Positions 9,017 to 17,711 of a stretch of DNA of 64,000 bases are shown here, one piece after another. The stretch is from JAWKOK01 sp963848115 (GTDB lineage Bacteria; Chloroflexota; Anaerolineae; Caldilineales; Caldilineaceae): positions 248,001 to 312,000 of the forward strand of contig CAWKCP010000005.1 in NCBI GenBank assembly GCA_963848115.1. Direction: 5' to 3'. How positions within the stretch are numbered: the first letter of the stretch is position 1; each line of letters opens with the position of its first letter. The notes below the pieces were generated by a model, which was not told the origin of the DNA, did no database searches, and was given only the letters and a program-made list of their open reading frames with translations. The position numbers and the translations under genes are program-made.

Positions 9017-9517
9017 ATGGCAGCCTTACTGGTTACACTCAGCGCGATGGGTAGCCTAACCCGTGAGTTTGGGTATCTCGCCAAAAAGCCGGATACACGA
9101 GCCTTGATGCTCTGGATGGTTGCGCTACTCGGCGTCGGCACACTCTTCTACCACATAGTTGAAGGCTGGAGTTGGCTTGATTCGCTCTACTTCTGCGTGA
9201 TCACGCTCTCCACAGTCGGCTACGGCGATTTCGACCCATCGACGCCCGGTTCCAAAGTTTTCACGATGATCTACATTTTCATGGGACTCAGTATCTTCGT
9301 CTCCCTGGTCAATATGCTGGCCAAAGCTCGAGCGGAGATTCGTTCGGAACGTGTCGCCAAGCGCCAAAGAATGACTCATCGCCAGATAATGCCGTTGCAA
9401 CAGATGATTCGTAGACAGGAAATGTCTCCACTGCAAAAAGGTGTTCAGCCACGAATTTCACGAATTGACACGAATTTCCTCTCTGGAACCGGCAAAGAAC
9501 TTCGTGCTAATTCGTGA
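9017..9517 (+). CDS. 2TM potassium channel (ion-transport-2), copy 1, altered C-terminus
   Basis: Start set at ATG 9017, preceded by CAGGAG. Two helices (ALMLWMVALLGVGTLFYHIV and VFTMIYIFMGLSIFVSLVNM) flank a pore loop with the selectivity filter TVGYGD, the signature of K+ channels. No cytoplasmic gating domain is visible, only a short basic helix. Compared with copy 2, a 2-base insertion in the AAARAATG region near 9365 changes the frame. The C-terminus therefore reads through the palindrome (QPRISRIDTNFLSGTGKELR) and is 35 residues longer. Confidence 0.8.
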   Translation: MAALLVTLSAMGSLTREFGYLAKKPDTRALMLWMVALLGVGTLFYHIVEGWSWLDSLYFCVITLSTVGYGDFDPSTPGSKVFTMIYIFMGLSIFVSLVNMLAKARAEIRSERVAKRQRMTHRQIMPLQQMIRRQEMSPLQKGVQPRISRIDTNFLSGTGKELRANS

Positions 9518-9546
9518 AATTCGTGGCAAAGAGCCCTTTTTGCAGT
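9430..9546. repeat. Nested palindrome (copy 1)
   Basis: Outer arms ACTGCAAAAAGG (9430-9441) and 9535-9546 are perfect over 12 bp. Inner arms CCACGAATTTCACGAATT (9449-9466) and 9509-9526 are perfect over 18 bp. The nested layout parallels 6258-6394. It overlaps the extended end of the channel gene. Confidence 0.75.
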
Positions 9547-9629
9547 AGCGTCGTAAATGCATAGCCTGCGCAGTTGCACGCCATTTTCGTTTTCCGGCTA
9601 AGGCCAAACCAAGCAGTGGGAGACTGACA

Positions 9630-9851
9630 GTGAACAGATATTTCACCGCGCTTTTCAGCATTCGCAATCTGGCCGTGGTGGCCGTAACCGGACCCTTTGT
9701 GGGCGCAATCCTCATGCTCCTGCTCGGCATCACCGACGTGGTCAACGCCTATCTGATCTTCTTCGGTGTCGAGGAACCAGACGGTGCGATCGAGTCCGGC
9801 GAAGCCGCCATGATTACGTTGGTGGCGTCTGTGGACCATTTCCTCTTCTGA
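9630..9851 (+). pseudogene. Truncated YqhA/UPF0114 gene at duplication junction
   Basis: GTG 9630 with GGGAG upstream opens the same N-terminus as the intact gene at 11292 (NRYFTALFSIRNLAVVAVTG). After 73 codons the sequence jumps at HFLF to the duplicated tail of the GAP gene and stops at TGA 9849-9851. Only the first helix and part of the second domain remain, so a functional product is unlikely. It has more substitutions against copy 2 than the upstream 96-aa gene does, consistent with relaxed selection. Confidence 0.85.
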
Positions 9852-10131
9852 AGGTGTAGTAAATTTCTTTGGGGCCGGATAGAGCAGTGCAGAGCTGTTG
9901 GACCTCCATCAAAGCAGTCCGAAGATTTCATTGCGGGATACCCGGAAAACACCATTTTACAGGCAGAAAAAATACCCAACCGATCTGCTCATTTATGGCA
10001 TGACATCTACCCAACTCGTCTGACACAATCAGATATCCTCCCGAACACACGAAGCGCACGGAAAGAAGGCAAGATAGAGTCAACTAGTCGTGAATTCCAT
10101 AGCCTCGAGTTCCTCACAAAAGGGAGAGCAC

Positions 10132-10422
10132 ATGTGTTGCACATTCACCGCCATTTTGTTTGCCGGCCCAAGAATCGGCATCCTCATCTGGTATCTGTTT
10201 AGTCCGGTCTACCTGAACGCCGCCTTCGACCACTTTATCTGGGGCTTTCTGGGTTGGCTCTTCCTGCCCTGGACAACGCTGGCCTACCTCGCTATCTATC
10301 CGGGCGGCATCATGGGCTTTGATTGGCTGCTTCTCGGCCTGGGCATCTTCGCTGACTTTTTCACCTACTTCGGCAGCTACTACAACCGCGAGAGCGTGCC
10401 CTACGGCGACCAGATTCCCTAG
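10132..10422 (+). CDS. Hypothetical 96-aa membrane protein (copy 2)
   Basis: The duplicate of 8466-8756, with identical translation and the same ribosome site. Three hydrophobic segments, function unknown. The complete identity suggests a recent duplication, gene conversion or purifying selection on both copies. Confidence 0.65.
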   Translation: MCCTFTAILFAGPRIGILIWYLFSPVYLNAAFDHFIWGFLGWLFLPWTTLAYLAIYPGGIMGFDWLLLGLGIFADFFTYFGSYYNRESVPYGDQIP

Positions 10423-10679
10423 GCCATGGCAGCACAATGGCCATAGGATAGGGTCGACTCTTGGCTCGGTTTGATCACGGCGCTGTGGGTGTTATCATTG
10501 GATGAATCACCGGTGGCGATCACGGACATCATTCGCGCTCTCATATAGTTGATCCGCCGGATCGGCCCAGAAAACAATCCACGCAACAGTCCATCATGGC
10601 GCCGGCCAGATCGGTGCGTTTCCGGTGGAGAGCGCCTCGAAGGGTTGCTGTTGCACAGACAGGAGATGGAGACCGACTA

Positions 10680-11075
10680 ATGGCAGCCTTACTGGTTACA
10701 CTCAGCGCGATGGGTAGCCTAACCCGTGAGTTTGGGTATCTCGCCAAAAAGCCGGATACACGAGCCTTGATGCTCTGGATGGTTGCGCTACTCGGCGTCG
10801 GCACACTCTTCTACCACATAGTTGAAGGCTGGAGTTGGCTTGATTCGCTCTACTTCTGCGTGATCACGCTCTCCACAGTCGGCTACGGCGATTTCGACCC
10901 ATCAACGCCCGGTTCCAAAGTTTTCACGATGATCTACATTTTCATGGGACTCAGTATCTTCGTCTCCCTGGTCAATATGCTGGCCAAAGCTCGAGCCGAG
11001 ATTCGTTCGGAACGTGTCGCCAAGCGCCAAAATGACTCATCGCCAGATACTGCCGTTGCAACAGATGATTCGTAG
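10680..11075 (+). CDS. 2TM potassium channel (ion-transport-2), copy 2, 131 aa
   Basis: ATG 10680 with CAGGAG upstream. Helices at about residues 30-50 and 80-105 flank TVGYGDFDPSTPGS, the K+ selectivity loop. The product ends in a short polar tail (KRQNDSSPDTAVATDDS), which I take as the native end because the frame stops before the palindrome. Assembly as a tetramer in the cytoplasmic membrane is the family norm. Adjacent MscS and YqhA genes suggest a role in osmotic or ionic stress, which is inference. Confidence 0.82.
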   Translation: MAALLVTLSAMGSLTREFGYLAKKPDTRALMLWMVALLGVGTLFYHIVEGWSWLDSLYFCVITLSTVGYGDFDPSTPGSKVFTMIYIFMGLSIFVSLVNMLAKARAEIRSERVAKRQNDSSPDTAVATDDS

Positions 11076-11109
11076 ACAGGAAATGACTCCACTGCAAAAA
11101 GGTGTTCAG

Positions 11110-11187
11110 CCACGAATTTCACGAATTGACACGAATTTCCTCTCTGGAACCGGCAAAGAACTTCGTGCTAATTCGTGAAATTCGTGG
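11110..11187. repeat. Nested palindrome (copy 2)
   Basis: CCACGAATTTCACGAATT (11110-11127) pairs perfectly with 11170-11187. Here the outer GCAAAAAGG/CTTTTTGC arms retain most pairing but carry a substitution relative to copy 1. It lies 35 bp after the channel stop. Confidence 0.75.
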
Positions 11188-11291
11188 CAAAGAGCGCTTT
11201 TTGCAGTAGAGTCGTAAATGCATAGCCTGTGCAGTTACACGCCATTTTCGTTTTCCGGCTAACGGCCAAACCAAGCAGTGGGAGACTGACA

Positions 11292-12002
11292 GTGAACAGA
11301 TATTTCACCGCACTTTTCAGCATTCGCAATCTGGCCGTGGTGGCCGTGACCGGCCCTTTTGTGGGCGCGATCCTCATGCTCCTGCTCGGCATCACCGACG
11401 TGGTCAGCGCCTACCTGATCTTCTTCGGCGTCGAGGAAGCGGAGGGCGCGGTCGAGTCCGGCGAGGCAGCCATGATCACACTGGTGGCGTCAGTGGACCA
11501 TTTCCTCTTCGCCACCATCCTGATGATCTTCGGCGTGGGCATCTATGCCCTGATCTTCGGCAGTACCCGGAACGATGGTCAACATAGCCCTCGCGACAAA
11601 CACATGAGTTGGAACCATCTCAAGAATCTGGGCGGAATGGACGAAATGCTGCTCAAGGTGATCATCATGTTGCTTTCGGTCAGCTACCTCGAATTCGTGT
11701 TGAGCGCCGGCATGGGCAATTTGGGTTGGACGTACCTGATTGTTCCCGCTGCCATCGTTGCCCTGGGGCTCTGCCTCAGATGGATGGGCGCGTCTTCCGA
11801 TGCGACTGAGCAGAACGACATGAAACGTGAGGAGCTAGAGGTCAAAACGTTGCAGGCGCAAATGACGCACCTCAATGCATCGATGGACGAATTGGAGCGC
11901 ATGGTAGCGCTGCACGAAAAGGGCATCCTTGATGAAGCGGAGTTTGCCAAGATGAAGGCTCATGGTTGTCACGAAGTAGACACGTTCTTGCCCCAAATGT
12001 GA
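11292..12002 (+). CDS. YqhA/UPF0114 membrane protein with SHOCT-like tail, 236 aa
   Basis: GTG 11292 follows GGGAG by 8 bases. Four hydrophobic segments (LAVVAVTGPFVGAILMLLLG, FLFATILMIFGVGIYALIFG, LKVIIMLLSVSYLEFVLSAG, YLIVPAAIVALGLCLRWMG) match the YqhA/UPF0114 layout. The C-terminal 50 residues form a coiled segment ending in DELERMVALHEKGILDEAEF, which has the pattern of a SHOCT oligomerisation motif. Function of UPF0114 is not established. This is the only intact copy; the first was cut by the tandem duplication. Confidence 0.75.
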   Translation: MNRYFTALFSIRNLAVVAVTGPFVGAILMLLLGITDVVSAYLIFFGVEEAEGAVESGEAAMITLVASVDHFLFATILMIFGVGIYALIFGSTRNDGQHSPRDKHMSWNHLKNLGGMDEMLLKVIIMLLSVSYLEFVLSAGMGNLGWTYLIVPAAIVALGLCLRWMGASSDATEQNDMKREELEVKTLQAQMTHLNASMDELERMVALHEKGILDEAEFAKMKAHGCHEVDTFLPQM

Positions 12003-12447
12003 GATGGATGTGTTGGCGCATAGCGCCTGCTTCGCGAACAAAACGGGTTGAGCATTCCGGCAGCCGCAGCCTGAGACTGTCGAGGGCGTCGGCGGGTCGA
12101 CCCGGCTTCGACAAGCTCAGCCTGCGCTTCTTCTCAACTGACTTCGAACACACCCATTTGAGACGAACCAGCAGAGCGGCGCCACGTGGCATTGCATCCA
12201 TCACCTATGTTATGATGGATACGCCAGCGCATGCGTCGCGACGACCGCCAATTTCCTCGTCGCCGCCGACATCGTATGGATTGCGGACCCATCCGATCAG
12301 CAAAGATACTCAACAGAACTACCCAATTTAGGCAAGCCGAATACCCAACCCGACAGGTATAGTGAACGCAAGAAGAATGTATGATCGACTCTCCTTGCAT
12401 GGCACTTCACTTGAACCGCTGGTCAAACCAGCCACCACGGATACCAA

Positions 12448-12600
12448 ATGGGCAACAGCACAACCTCTACAAAGAAGCGTCTTGTACCCAACATCGCATT
12501 TGGCGTTGGCCTCACGCGGCATTGCCGCCATCGCCGCCGGTTTATTGTTGATCTTCTATCCGGACAAAAGCCGCGCCATGCTGGGCAACATGATCGAATA
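12448..12600 (+). pseudogene. Remnant of an HdeD-like (DUF308) membrane protein
   Basis: An ATG at 12448 opens GNSTTSTKKRLVPN and, after a change of frame near 12510, continues as ASRGIAAIAAGLLLIFYPDK. The latter is the first helix and turn of HdeD/DUF308 proteins. No further helices follow; the next gene begins 30 bp later. Only this N-terminal piece of a normally 180-200 aa protein is left. The rest of the 12003-12447 gap shows no coding signal, only fragments such as the repeat-like GCTTCGACAAGCTCAGC near 12107. Confidence 0.5.
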
Positions 12601-12630
12601 CGACCTACGACGAGCCACTGGAGAGAATTC

Positions 12631-13717
12631 ATGTCGACACAGAACACCACCGAAAGTTCCATCCTGCGACCGCTATTGGGTATAGGCGTCGCGGTCCTCA
12701 TTCTGGCCGGCATGTGGGCCGGGAAAGGGATCGTAAATCAATTGCCTTATCGCCGGTCTTCTGACTCTGCTCTCCATCCCTCTGCTGGATTGGTTGAAGA
12801 AGAAAGGGATTGTCGACAGCGGTGGCAATGACATTAATCATTGTGCTGGTTCTAATCCTGGCCGGCCTCCTGATCGGTCTCGTTGGCGTCTCTGCCGCCC
12901 AGATCCTCAAAAATTCCTGAGTAACAGCAGACGCTCGAGACCAATGCTGACCAACTCAACGAAGCCTTACAGGCACGCGGCATTGACCCGTCTGCCTTTA
13001 CATCGACCCTCAAGACAGTTGCCGCCGCTGTCTTTGCAGTGTTCGCCGGCGTGGCTGCCAATCTGACCAGTTTGATCGTAAGCGGCGCCTTCACGATATT
13101 TATCTTTGCCTTCATGCTGGCCGATTCCGGCAATATGGGGAAGCGAATACGTAAGCTCGTGCCTGCTGACAGCCCGTTCCTGATCAGCGCTAGCGCAGCA
13201 ACGTCTTCGGTCGGCACCTACATGTTGATCCTGACAGTAGTCAATCTGATTATCGCCGTGCTTGACATGATTTTCCTGTGGATTCTCGGCATTCCCCATG
13301 TCCTGTTATGGGGTGTACTGGCCTTTATCTTCGGCTACGTACCCTACATCGGCTACTGGGTTTCAATCATTCCGCCGCTGATCATCGGCTTTGTCCAGGG
13401 CGGCGTCACCATGGTGATCATCATCATTGTGGGCTACTGGTTCATCAACGGCATGATCAGCACCGTCATCGCCCCGCGATTCTACGGCAAGGGGCTGAAT
13501 CTATCATCCGAGTGTCTCGCTGGTCTCCGTCCTCTTCTGGGGTGCGCTCCTTGGGCCCGTCGGATCCATCGTTGGCGTTCCTTTGACAGCCTTGATCAAA
13601 TCCATTGTGCTCGCAAATTATCCCGGCACCAAGTGGTTAGCCGCGGCCATGAGTTCCGGCGACGGGACAGCCACAGACAACACCGCCGAAGCCATCCAGT
13701 CAACGTCAGGAGCATAG
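12631..13717 (+). pseudogene. Broken AI-2E family (PerM-like) permease
   Basis: Pieces of an AI-2E permease lie in all three frames: PLLGIGVAVLILAGMWAGKG (ATG 12631), then LTLLSIPLLDWLKKKGIVD, then MTLIIVLVLILAGLLIGLVG, then the long intact part NLTSLIVSGAFTIFIFAFML to GYWFINGMISTVIAPRFYGKG, then SLVSVLFWGALLGPVGSIVG. Shifts occur near 12742, 12760, 12823 and 13505, and an in-frame TAA near 12920 replaces the residue expected between Glu and Gln. This is far more damage than in the neighbours, so real decay is likely, although some shifts may be errors. The stop at 13715-13717 is 4 bp from the cardiolipin synthase ATG. Confidence 0.7.
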
Positions 13718-13721
13718 ACCC

Positions 13722-15177
13722 ATGTTTTGGACCATACTGTCAGTCCTATTAGCAATCTACGTGATCTCTGTCGCTTTTTACATTGTTCTCGAAAATCGTA
13801 AACCCCAGTCAACCTACGCCTGGCTATTGGGGTTCGTGGCCTTCCCTATTGTCGGGCTGCTCGTCTACTATTTTCTCGGGCGCGGTTCAAAAACGTTCAG
13901 CCAGGAAGCCCGTATGACCCGTGAATTCGTCGACGGCGATTTCAGAAAGGCGTTGTTCAGCCAGATCCTGAGCACTGATGAGATTGTCGACCGTATGGAG
14001 GCCGAGAATCCCGAAGATGTCGATCTGGATCTCATGCAGGTTGATCTCACACAACGTGGGCACCTCCTTGACCGGCCGCAACGATGTGACGATCCTACAG
14101 GATGCCGATAATTTCTACCCGGCACTGTTGGAAGACCTGAAGCAGGCGAAACATCATATTCACCTCCAGTACTACATCTGGACCGACGACGAGTTTACCA
14201 ATGAACTCAAAGATGTGTTGATCGAGCGTGCCAAAGCCGGCGTCATCGTGCGCGCGCTCTATGATGCCAGCAGCAAATCGATGTTGAGCGATGAATACAT
14301 CGCTGATTTGCAGGACAACGGCATCCAGTTTATCCCCTACCTTGGCTACAACACGTTGCGCACCATCCATCTTGCCAACTATCGATGCCATCGCAAGATC
14401 ACCATCATTGACGGGCGCATCGGCTACCTCGGCGGCATGAATCTGGACAAGGAACAGATGCCGGGCGTGGCCTGGCCCCACTGGCGCGACACCCAGGTAC
14501 GCGTCCACGGCGAAGCGGCGCAGGCACTGCAAGTCGCCTTCTTCACCGCCTGGAACAACACCAAGGCCGAGCGTATCGATGACAAAATGATCTACTTCCC
14601 TGATCTCTCGGAAGAAGTTCAAGATCTCCTACCGGTCCAGATCACCATGTCAGGTCCTGACTCGCAGTGGCATGGCGTCCGTCAGGTTTATTCCCACCTG
14701 ATCCAGTCTGCCCGCGACCATGTCTACATCCAGTCGCCCTTCTTCATTCCCGACGAGGTCATCTCCGATGCCATGAAATCCGCTGCGCTGGCCGGTGTCG
14801 ACGTACGCATGATCTGCACGCCCCGTGGCGCTACGTTCCAGATTCCCTATCGAGCGGCTAATACCTACTTCCAAGACATGGCTGGAGCCGGCGTGCGGAT
14901 CTATCTCTACAACGGCGGATACTACCATGCCAAGACGGTCAACATGGACTCCCAGGTTTGCTCCATCGGTTCATGCAACATGGACATCCGCAGCTACAAT
15001 CTGAACTATGAGATCAACTCGGTGCTCTATGACCGCGACCAGGCCAAAGAACTGGCCGACCAATTCATGCGCGATCTCGAAGACTGCACGGAGTTTAAAC
15101 TGGAGGAGTACAACAGCCGCAGCGTTTGGTCCAGATTCATCGATTCGATCTGGCGGCTCGGTTCACCGGCGATGTAG
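13722..15177 (+). CDS. cls: Cardiolipin synthase, one frameshift
   Basis: Two N-terminal helices (ILSVLLAIYVISVAFYIVLE and WLLGFVAFPIVGLLVYYFLG) precede two phospholipase-D domains. Their HKD motifs read HRKITIIDGRIGYLGGMN and YHAKTVNMDSQVCSIGSCNM. One extra G near 14051 shifts the frame between the membrane part and the first PLD domain; the restored protein is about 485 residues, normal for bacterial Cls. It joins two phosphatidylglycerol molecules into cardiolipin at the inner membrane, a lipid that rises under osmotic stress. This matches the neighbouring genes. Confidence 0.85.
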
Positions 15178-15313
15178 ATACCGGTCTATCTCTCGGGAAC
15201 AAGCAGTCAGGCTTTGGCAGAAACCTGTCTGCCTGTTCAGGGCAAATGTTCGAGTTTTCGGCAACCTGACATGACGTCAGTCCTAAGAGCGATGTAGCGA
15301 AAGAGAGCCACCG

Positions 15314-16471
15314 GTGCCGTCTCACAGATCACACAGCTTGCAGAATAAAATCTTCTTCTATGGCATTTTTGCCGTGCTGACCGTTGCCATGTTGTGGCTG
15401 ATCGGCAGTTTCGTGGGCGTGATCGCCTTCTCATTGGTGATGGTCATCGTCCTTCGGCCAGTCCATCTTTTCTTGATGCGCCACATGGGCAATCGTTCCG
15501 GTCTGGCGACACTGTTGACCCTTCTACTCTTTTTTGCCGTGCTGATCGTGCCGACATTCGCAATTGTCAGCGTGACCATCGATCAGCTTGAGGCACTGCG
15601 CGCCGATTTCTCGGTTGACGGAGAAGCGATCTCGGCAGAGTCATTCTCAGCGGATGAACTTCGAGCGCGCGTCGAAGCGCGTCTTGCCCAGATTCCGGCG
15701 CTGAAGAACGTGAAGATCACAGACGATCAGGAGGCGAAAGTTCAAGAGCTTGTCTCAGGAGCGGCAGGGTGGTTGTCCAAGGCATTGGTTGGACTCGGCA
15801 TGTCGATCCCGGTGCTGATTGCCAACACCTTCATCTTTCTCGGCATCGTGGGCGGGCTACTGCCCAACCACGACAAGTTCGTGCAGCGCCTACTCCTGCT
15901 CAGCCCAATGAGCGATGAGGTCGACCGCCTCTACCTGCGCAAAATCAAGGCGATGGTCTGGTCCATGTTTGTCGGCATGTTCATCATTGCCATCGGCCAG
16001 GGGCTGATCATGGGGCTGCTCTACTGGATCGCCGGCATTCCCTATCTGGGGCCGCTGACCTTGGTCTCAATCGTTGCCGCCATGCTGCCATTGGGCGCCA
16101 GTCTAATTGCACTGCCGGTCGGCATTGTGACACTCCTGCTCGGAAACTACATTCCGGCGCTCATCATTCTGGCCGGCTATCTGCTCATTGTCGCCAATGT
16201 CGACAATCTTGTGCGTCCACGGCTTGTTTCCAAGGACGCCACAATGAGCTTTGCTGCGGTCATGATCAGCGCGTTGGGCGGCTATGCGCTCTTCGGATTC
16301 TTTGGCGTAATCTACGGACCGGTCATCATGATCCTGTTTCTGACAACGGTCGATGTTTACCAGGAGCACTATCTGTCCGCGGATCAGTCGACCGTCGTTG
16401 ACTCCACTGCACAGGTGCCGGTCACCACGACAGCTTCGGCGCCATCGATGGCAGAGGAACCCAGCTCCTGA
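15314..16471 (+). CDS. AI-2E family permease, 385 aa
   Basis: A GTG start at 15314 opens an intact AI-2E/PerM protein with seven to eight helices: the N-terminal pair (IFFYGIFAVLTVAMLWLIGS, VIAFSLVMVIVLRPVHLFLM), a large soluble loop (about residues 85-150) and a C-terminal helix bundle (GLIMGLLYWIAGIPYLGPLT, PALIILAGYLLIVANVDNLV, GYALFGFFGVIYGPVIMILF). Members export small molecules or act as Na+(Li+)/H+ antiporters, so the substrate cannot be read here. It is the undamaged counterpart of the broken permease at 12631-13717. Confidence 0.82.
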   Translation: MPSHRSHSLQNKIFFYGIFAVLTVAMLWLIGSFVGVIAFSLVMVIVLRPVHLFLMRHMGNRSGLATLLTLLLFFAVLIVPTFAIVSVTIDQLEALRADFSVDGEAISAESFSADELRARVEARLAQIPALKNVKITDDQEAKVQELVSGAAGWLSKALVGLGMSIPVLIANTFIFLGIVGGLLPNHDKFVQRLLLLSPMSDEVDRLYLRKIKAMVWSMFVGMFIIAIGQGLIMGLLYWIAGIPYLGPLTLVSIVAAMLPLGASLIALPVGIVTLLLGNYIPALIILAGYLLIVANVDNLVRPRLVSKDATMSFAAVMISALGGYALFGFFGVIYGPVIMILFLTTVDVYQEHYLSADQSTVVDSTAQVPVTTTASAPSMAEEPSS

Positions 16472-16594
16472 TTCTAAGGCCGACTTCACCACTCCATCAA
16501 TTTTGAGTATCCCAGCGGGTCTGGAAACGGGTCAGCAAGACGAGACGATCAGGAGTTTTCGCAAGAACAGACCACAAGAGACAGGAGAAGTCAC

Positions 16595-17521
16595 ATGGGC
16601 CTCATCAGAAATATCGTCCACGATAACCAGATTACGCCTGACGACGTTCCGCGTATTGAGGATGCCCTCTTCTACGAGGGCGCAAAACGACGCCTCAATC
16701 TTGAAAGTTTTGCGGTATTGATGTTTTTCGCCACGATCATTGCCACCTACGGCGTCATTTCAGACTCCACGGCGACGGTCATCGGCGCCATGATCGTGGC
16801 GCCGCTCATGACGCCGATCATGGCCACGGCAGCAGCCCTGGTCATGGGACGCATGAAGTTGGCCGGACAATCTCTCCTCATCGTCGCCGGTGGCGTTATC
16901 GGCGCAATATTCATCTCCTGGCTCCTGGGTGTGATCTACACGACAGGCATCATCTCGGTGACCACAAATTCACAGATCGTCGCGCGCGTATCGCCCCGCC
17001 TGGTCGATCTGTACGCGGCCCTGGCCTCGGGCGCGGTGGGCGCCTTCGCCATGAGCCGGAAAGATGTTGCCAACACGTTGCCCGGCGTGGCCATCGCCAT
17101 CGCACTGGTACCGCCGTTGGCCGTTGTCGGCATAACACTTTCGCAAGGCGCCTACAGTGATGCAGGCGGCGCCTTCCTGCTCTTCCTCACCAACTTTCTG
17201 TCGATTCTGTTGGCCGGCGGCGGCGTCTTTGCGTTGCTCGGTCTCTCCAAGGCATCGATGTCAGAGCTCGTGGGCACTGCCAGGCGCAATGCATTCCTGC
17301 TGATTGCCTTGGGCACGCTGCTGGTAATTATTCCTCTGGCGACTACCAGCATCAATACCGGCAAGGCCGGAATACTTCAGTTCCACACGACAAAAGCGGC
17401 TCAGGAATGGTTGAGCGGCTCGGAGAACTATGAGTTAGTCAGTGTTCGGTCAAGTGCCGGCGCTGTGGAAGTTCGCATCACCGGGGACGGCGATCTACCG
17501 CCCACCGATCGATCTCATTGA
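16595..17521 (+). CDS. DUF389 membrane protein, 308 aa
   Basis: GACAGGAGA lies 6 bases before the ATG. After a short soluble start (DVPRIEDALFYEGAKRRLNL) come six helices containing the DUF389 signature SDSTATVIGAMIVAPLMTPI and NTLPGVAIAIALVPPLAVVG. A short beta domain closes the protein (YELVSVRSSAGAVEVRITGD). DUF389 proteins are multi-pass membrane proteins of unknown transport role. Transcription seems to end at the palindrome at 17631-17693. Confidence 0.85.
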   Translation: MGLIRNIVHDNQITPDDVPRIEDALFYEGAKRRLNLESFAVLMFFATIIATYGVISDSTATVIGAMIVAPLMTPIMATAAALVMGRMKLAGQSLLIVAGGVIGAIFISWLLGVIYTTGIISVTTNSQIVARVSPRLVDLYAALASGAVGAFAMSRKDVANTLPGVAIAIALVPPLAVVGITLSQGAYSDAGGAFLLFLTNFLSILLAGGGVFALLGLSKASMSELVGTARRNAFLLIALGTLLVIIPLATTSINTGKAGILQFHTTKAAQEWLSGSENYELVSVRSSAGAVEVRITGDGDLPPTDRSH

Positions 17522-17630
17522 CGACGTCAATGTGCTACACATCAGAACCCGCAACCATTCGACTCGTTGTCATCCCGTCAAAGCAACAAGAGATTCTGCT
17601 GAATCAACTAGTTGCTCGTTTTTCACCATT

Positions 17631-17693
17631 GATCCAGAGCGCAATAAATGACCTCGCCGGCCGGCCGGCGAGGTCATTTTTGCGCTCTGGATC
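17631..17693. terminator. Bidirectional terminator between DUF389 and EamA genes
   Basis: An almost perfect 63-bp palindrome (arms of about 31 bp, one unpaired base) centred on CCGGCCGGCCGG, with an AT-rich step (AAATGACC / GGTCATTTTT). The two flanking genes converge on it, so it can serve both strands. Confidence 0.8.
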
Positions 17694-17711
17694 GGCGAAG
17701 AGATTCACCAA

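Larger units (their letters stand above)
8181..11510. repeat. 1.66-kb direct tandem duplication
   Basis: Unit 1 (8181-9847) and unit 2 (9848 to about 11510) are collinear, with matching landmarks 1662-1667 bases apart. Each holds the tail of the GAP gene, a 96-aa membrane protein, a 2TM potassium channel, a CCACGAATTTCACGAATT palindrome and the first part of a YqhA gene. At the internal junction TTCCTCTTC of the YqhA gene is fused to CTGAAGGTG of the GAP gene tail, with essentially no shared sequence. Only unit 2 continues into an intact YqhA gene. The copies differ by scattered substitutions and small indels. Confidence 0.9.

Noticed and set aside
9430..11187. CRISPR array from the recurring CACGAATTTCACGAATT repeats
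   Set aside because: Only two copies occur, separated by 1.66 kb because of the tandem duplication; no spacers or cas genes.
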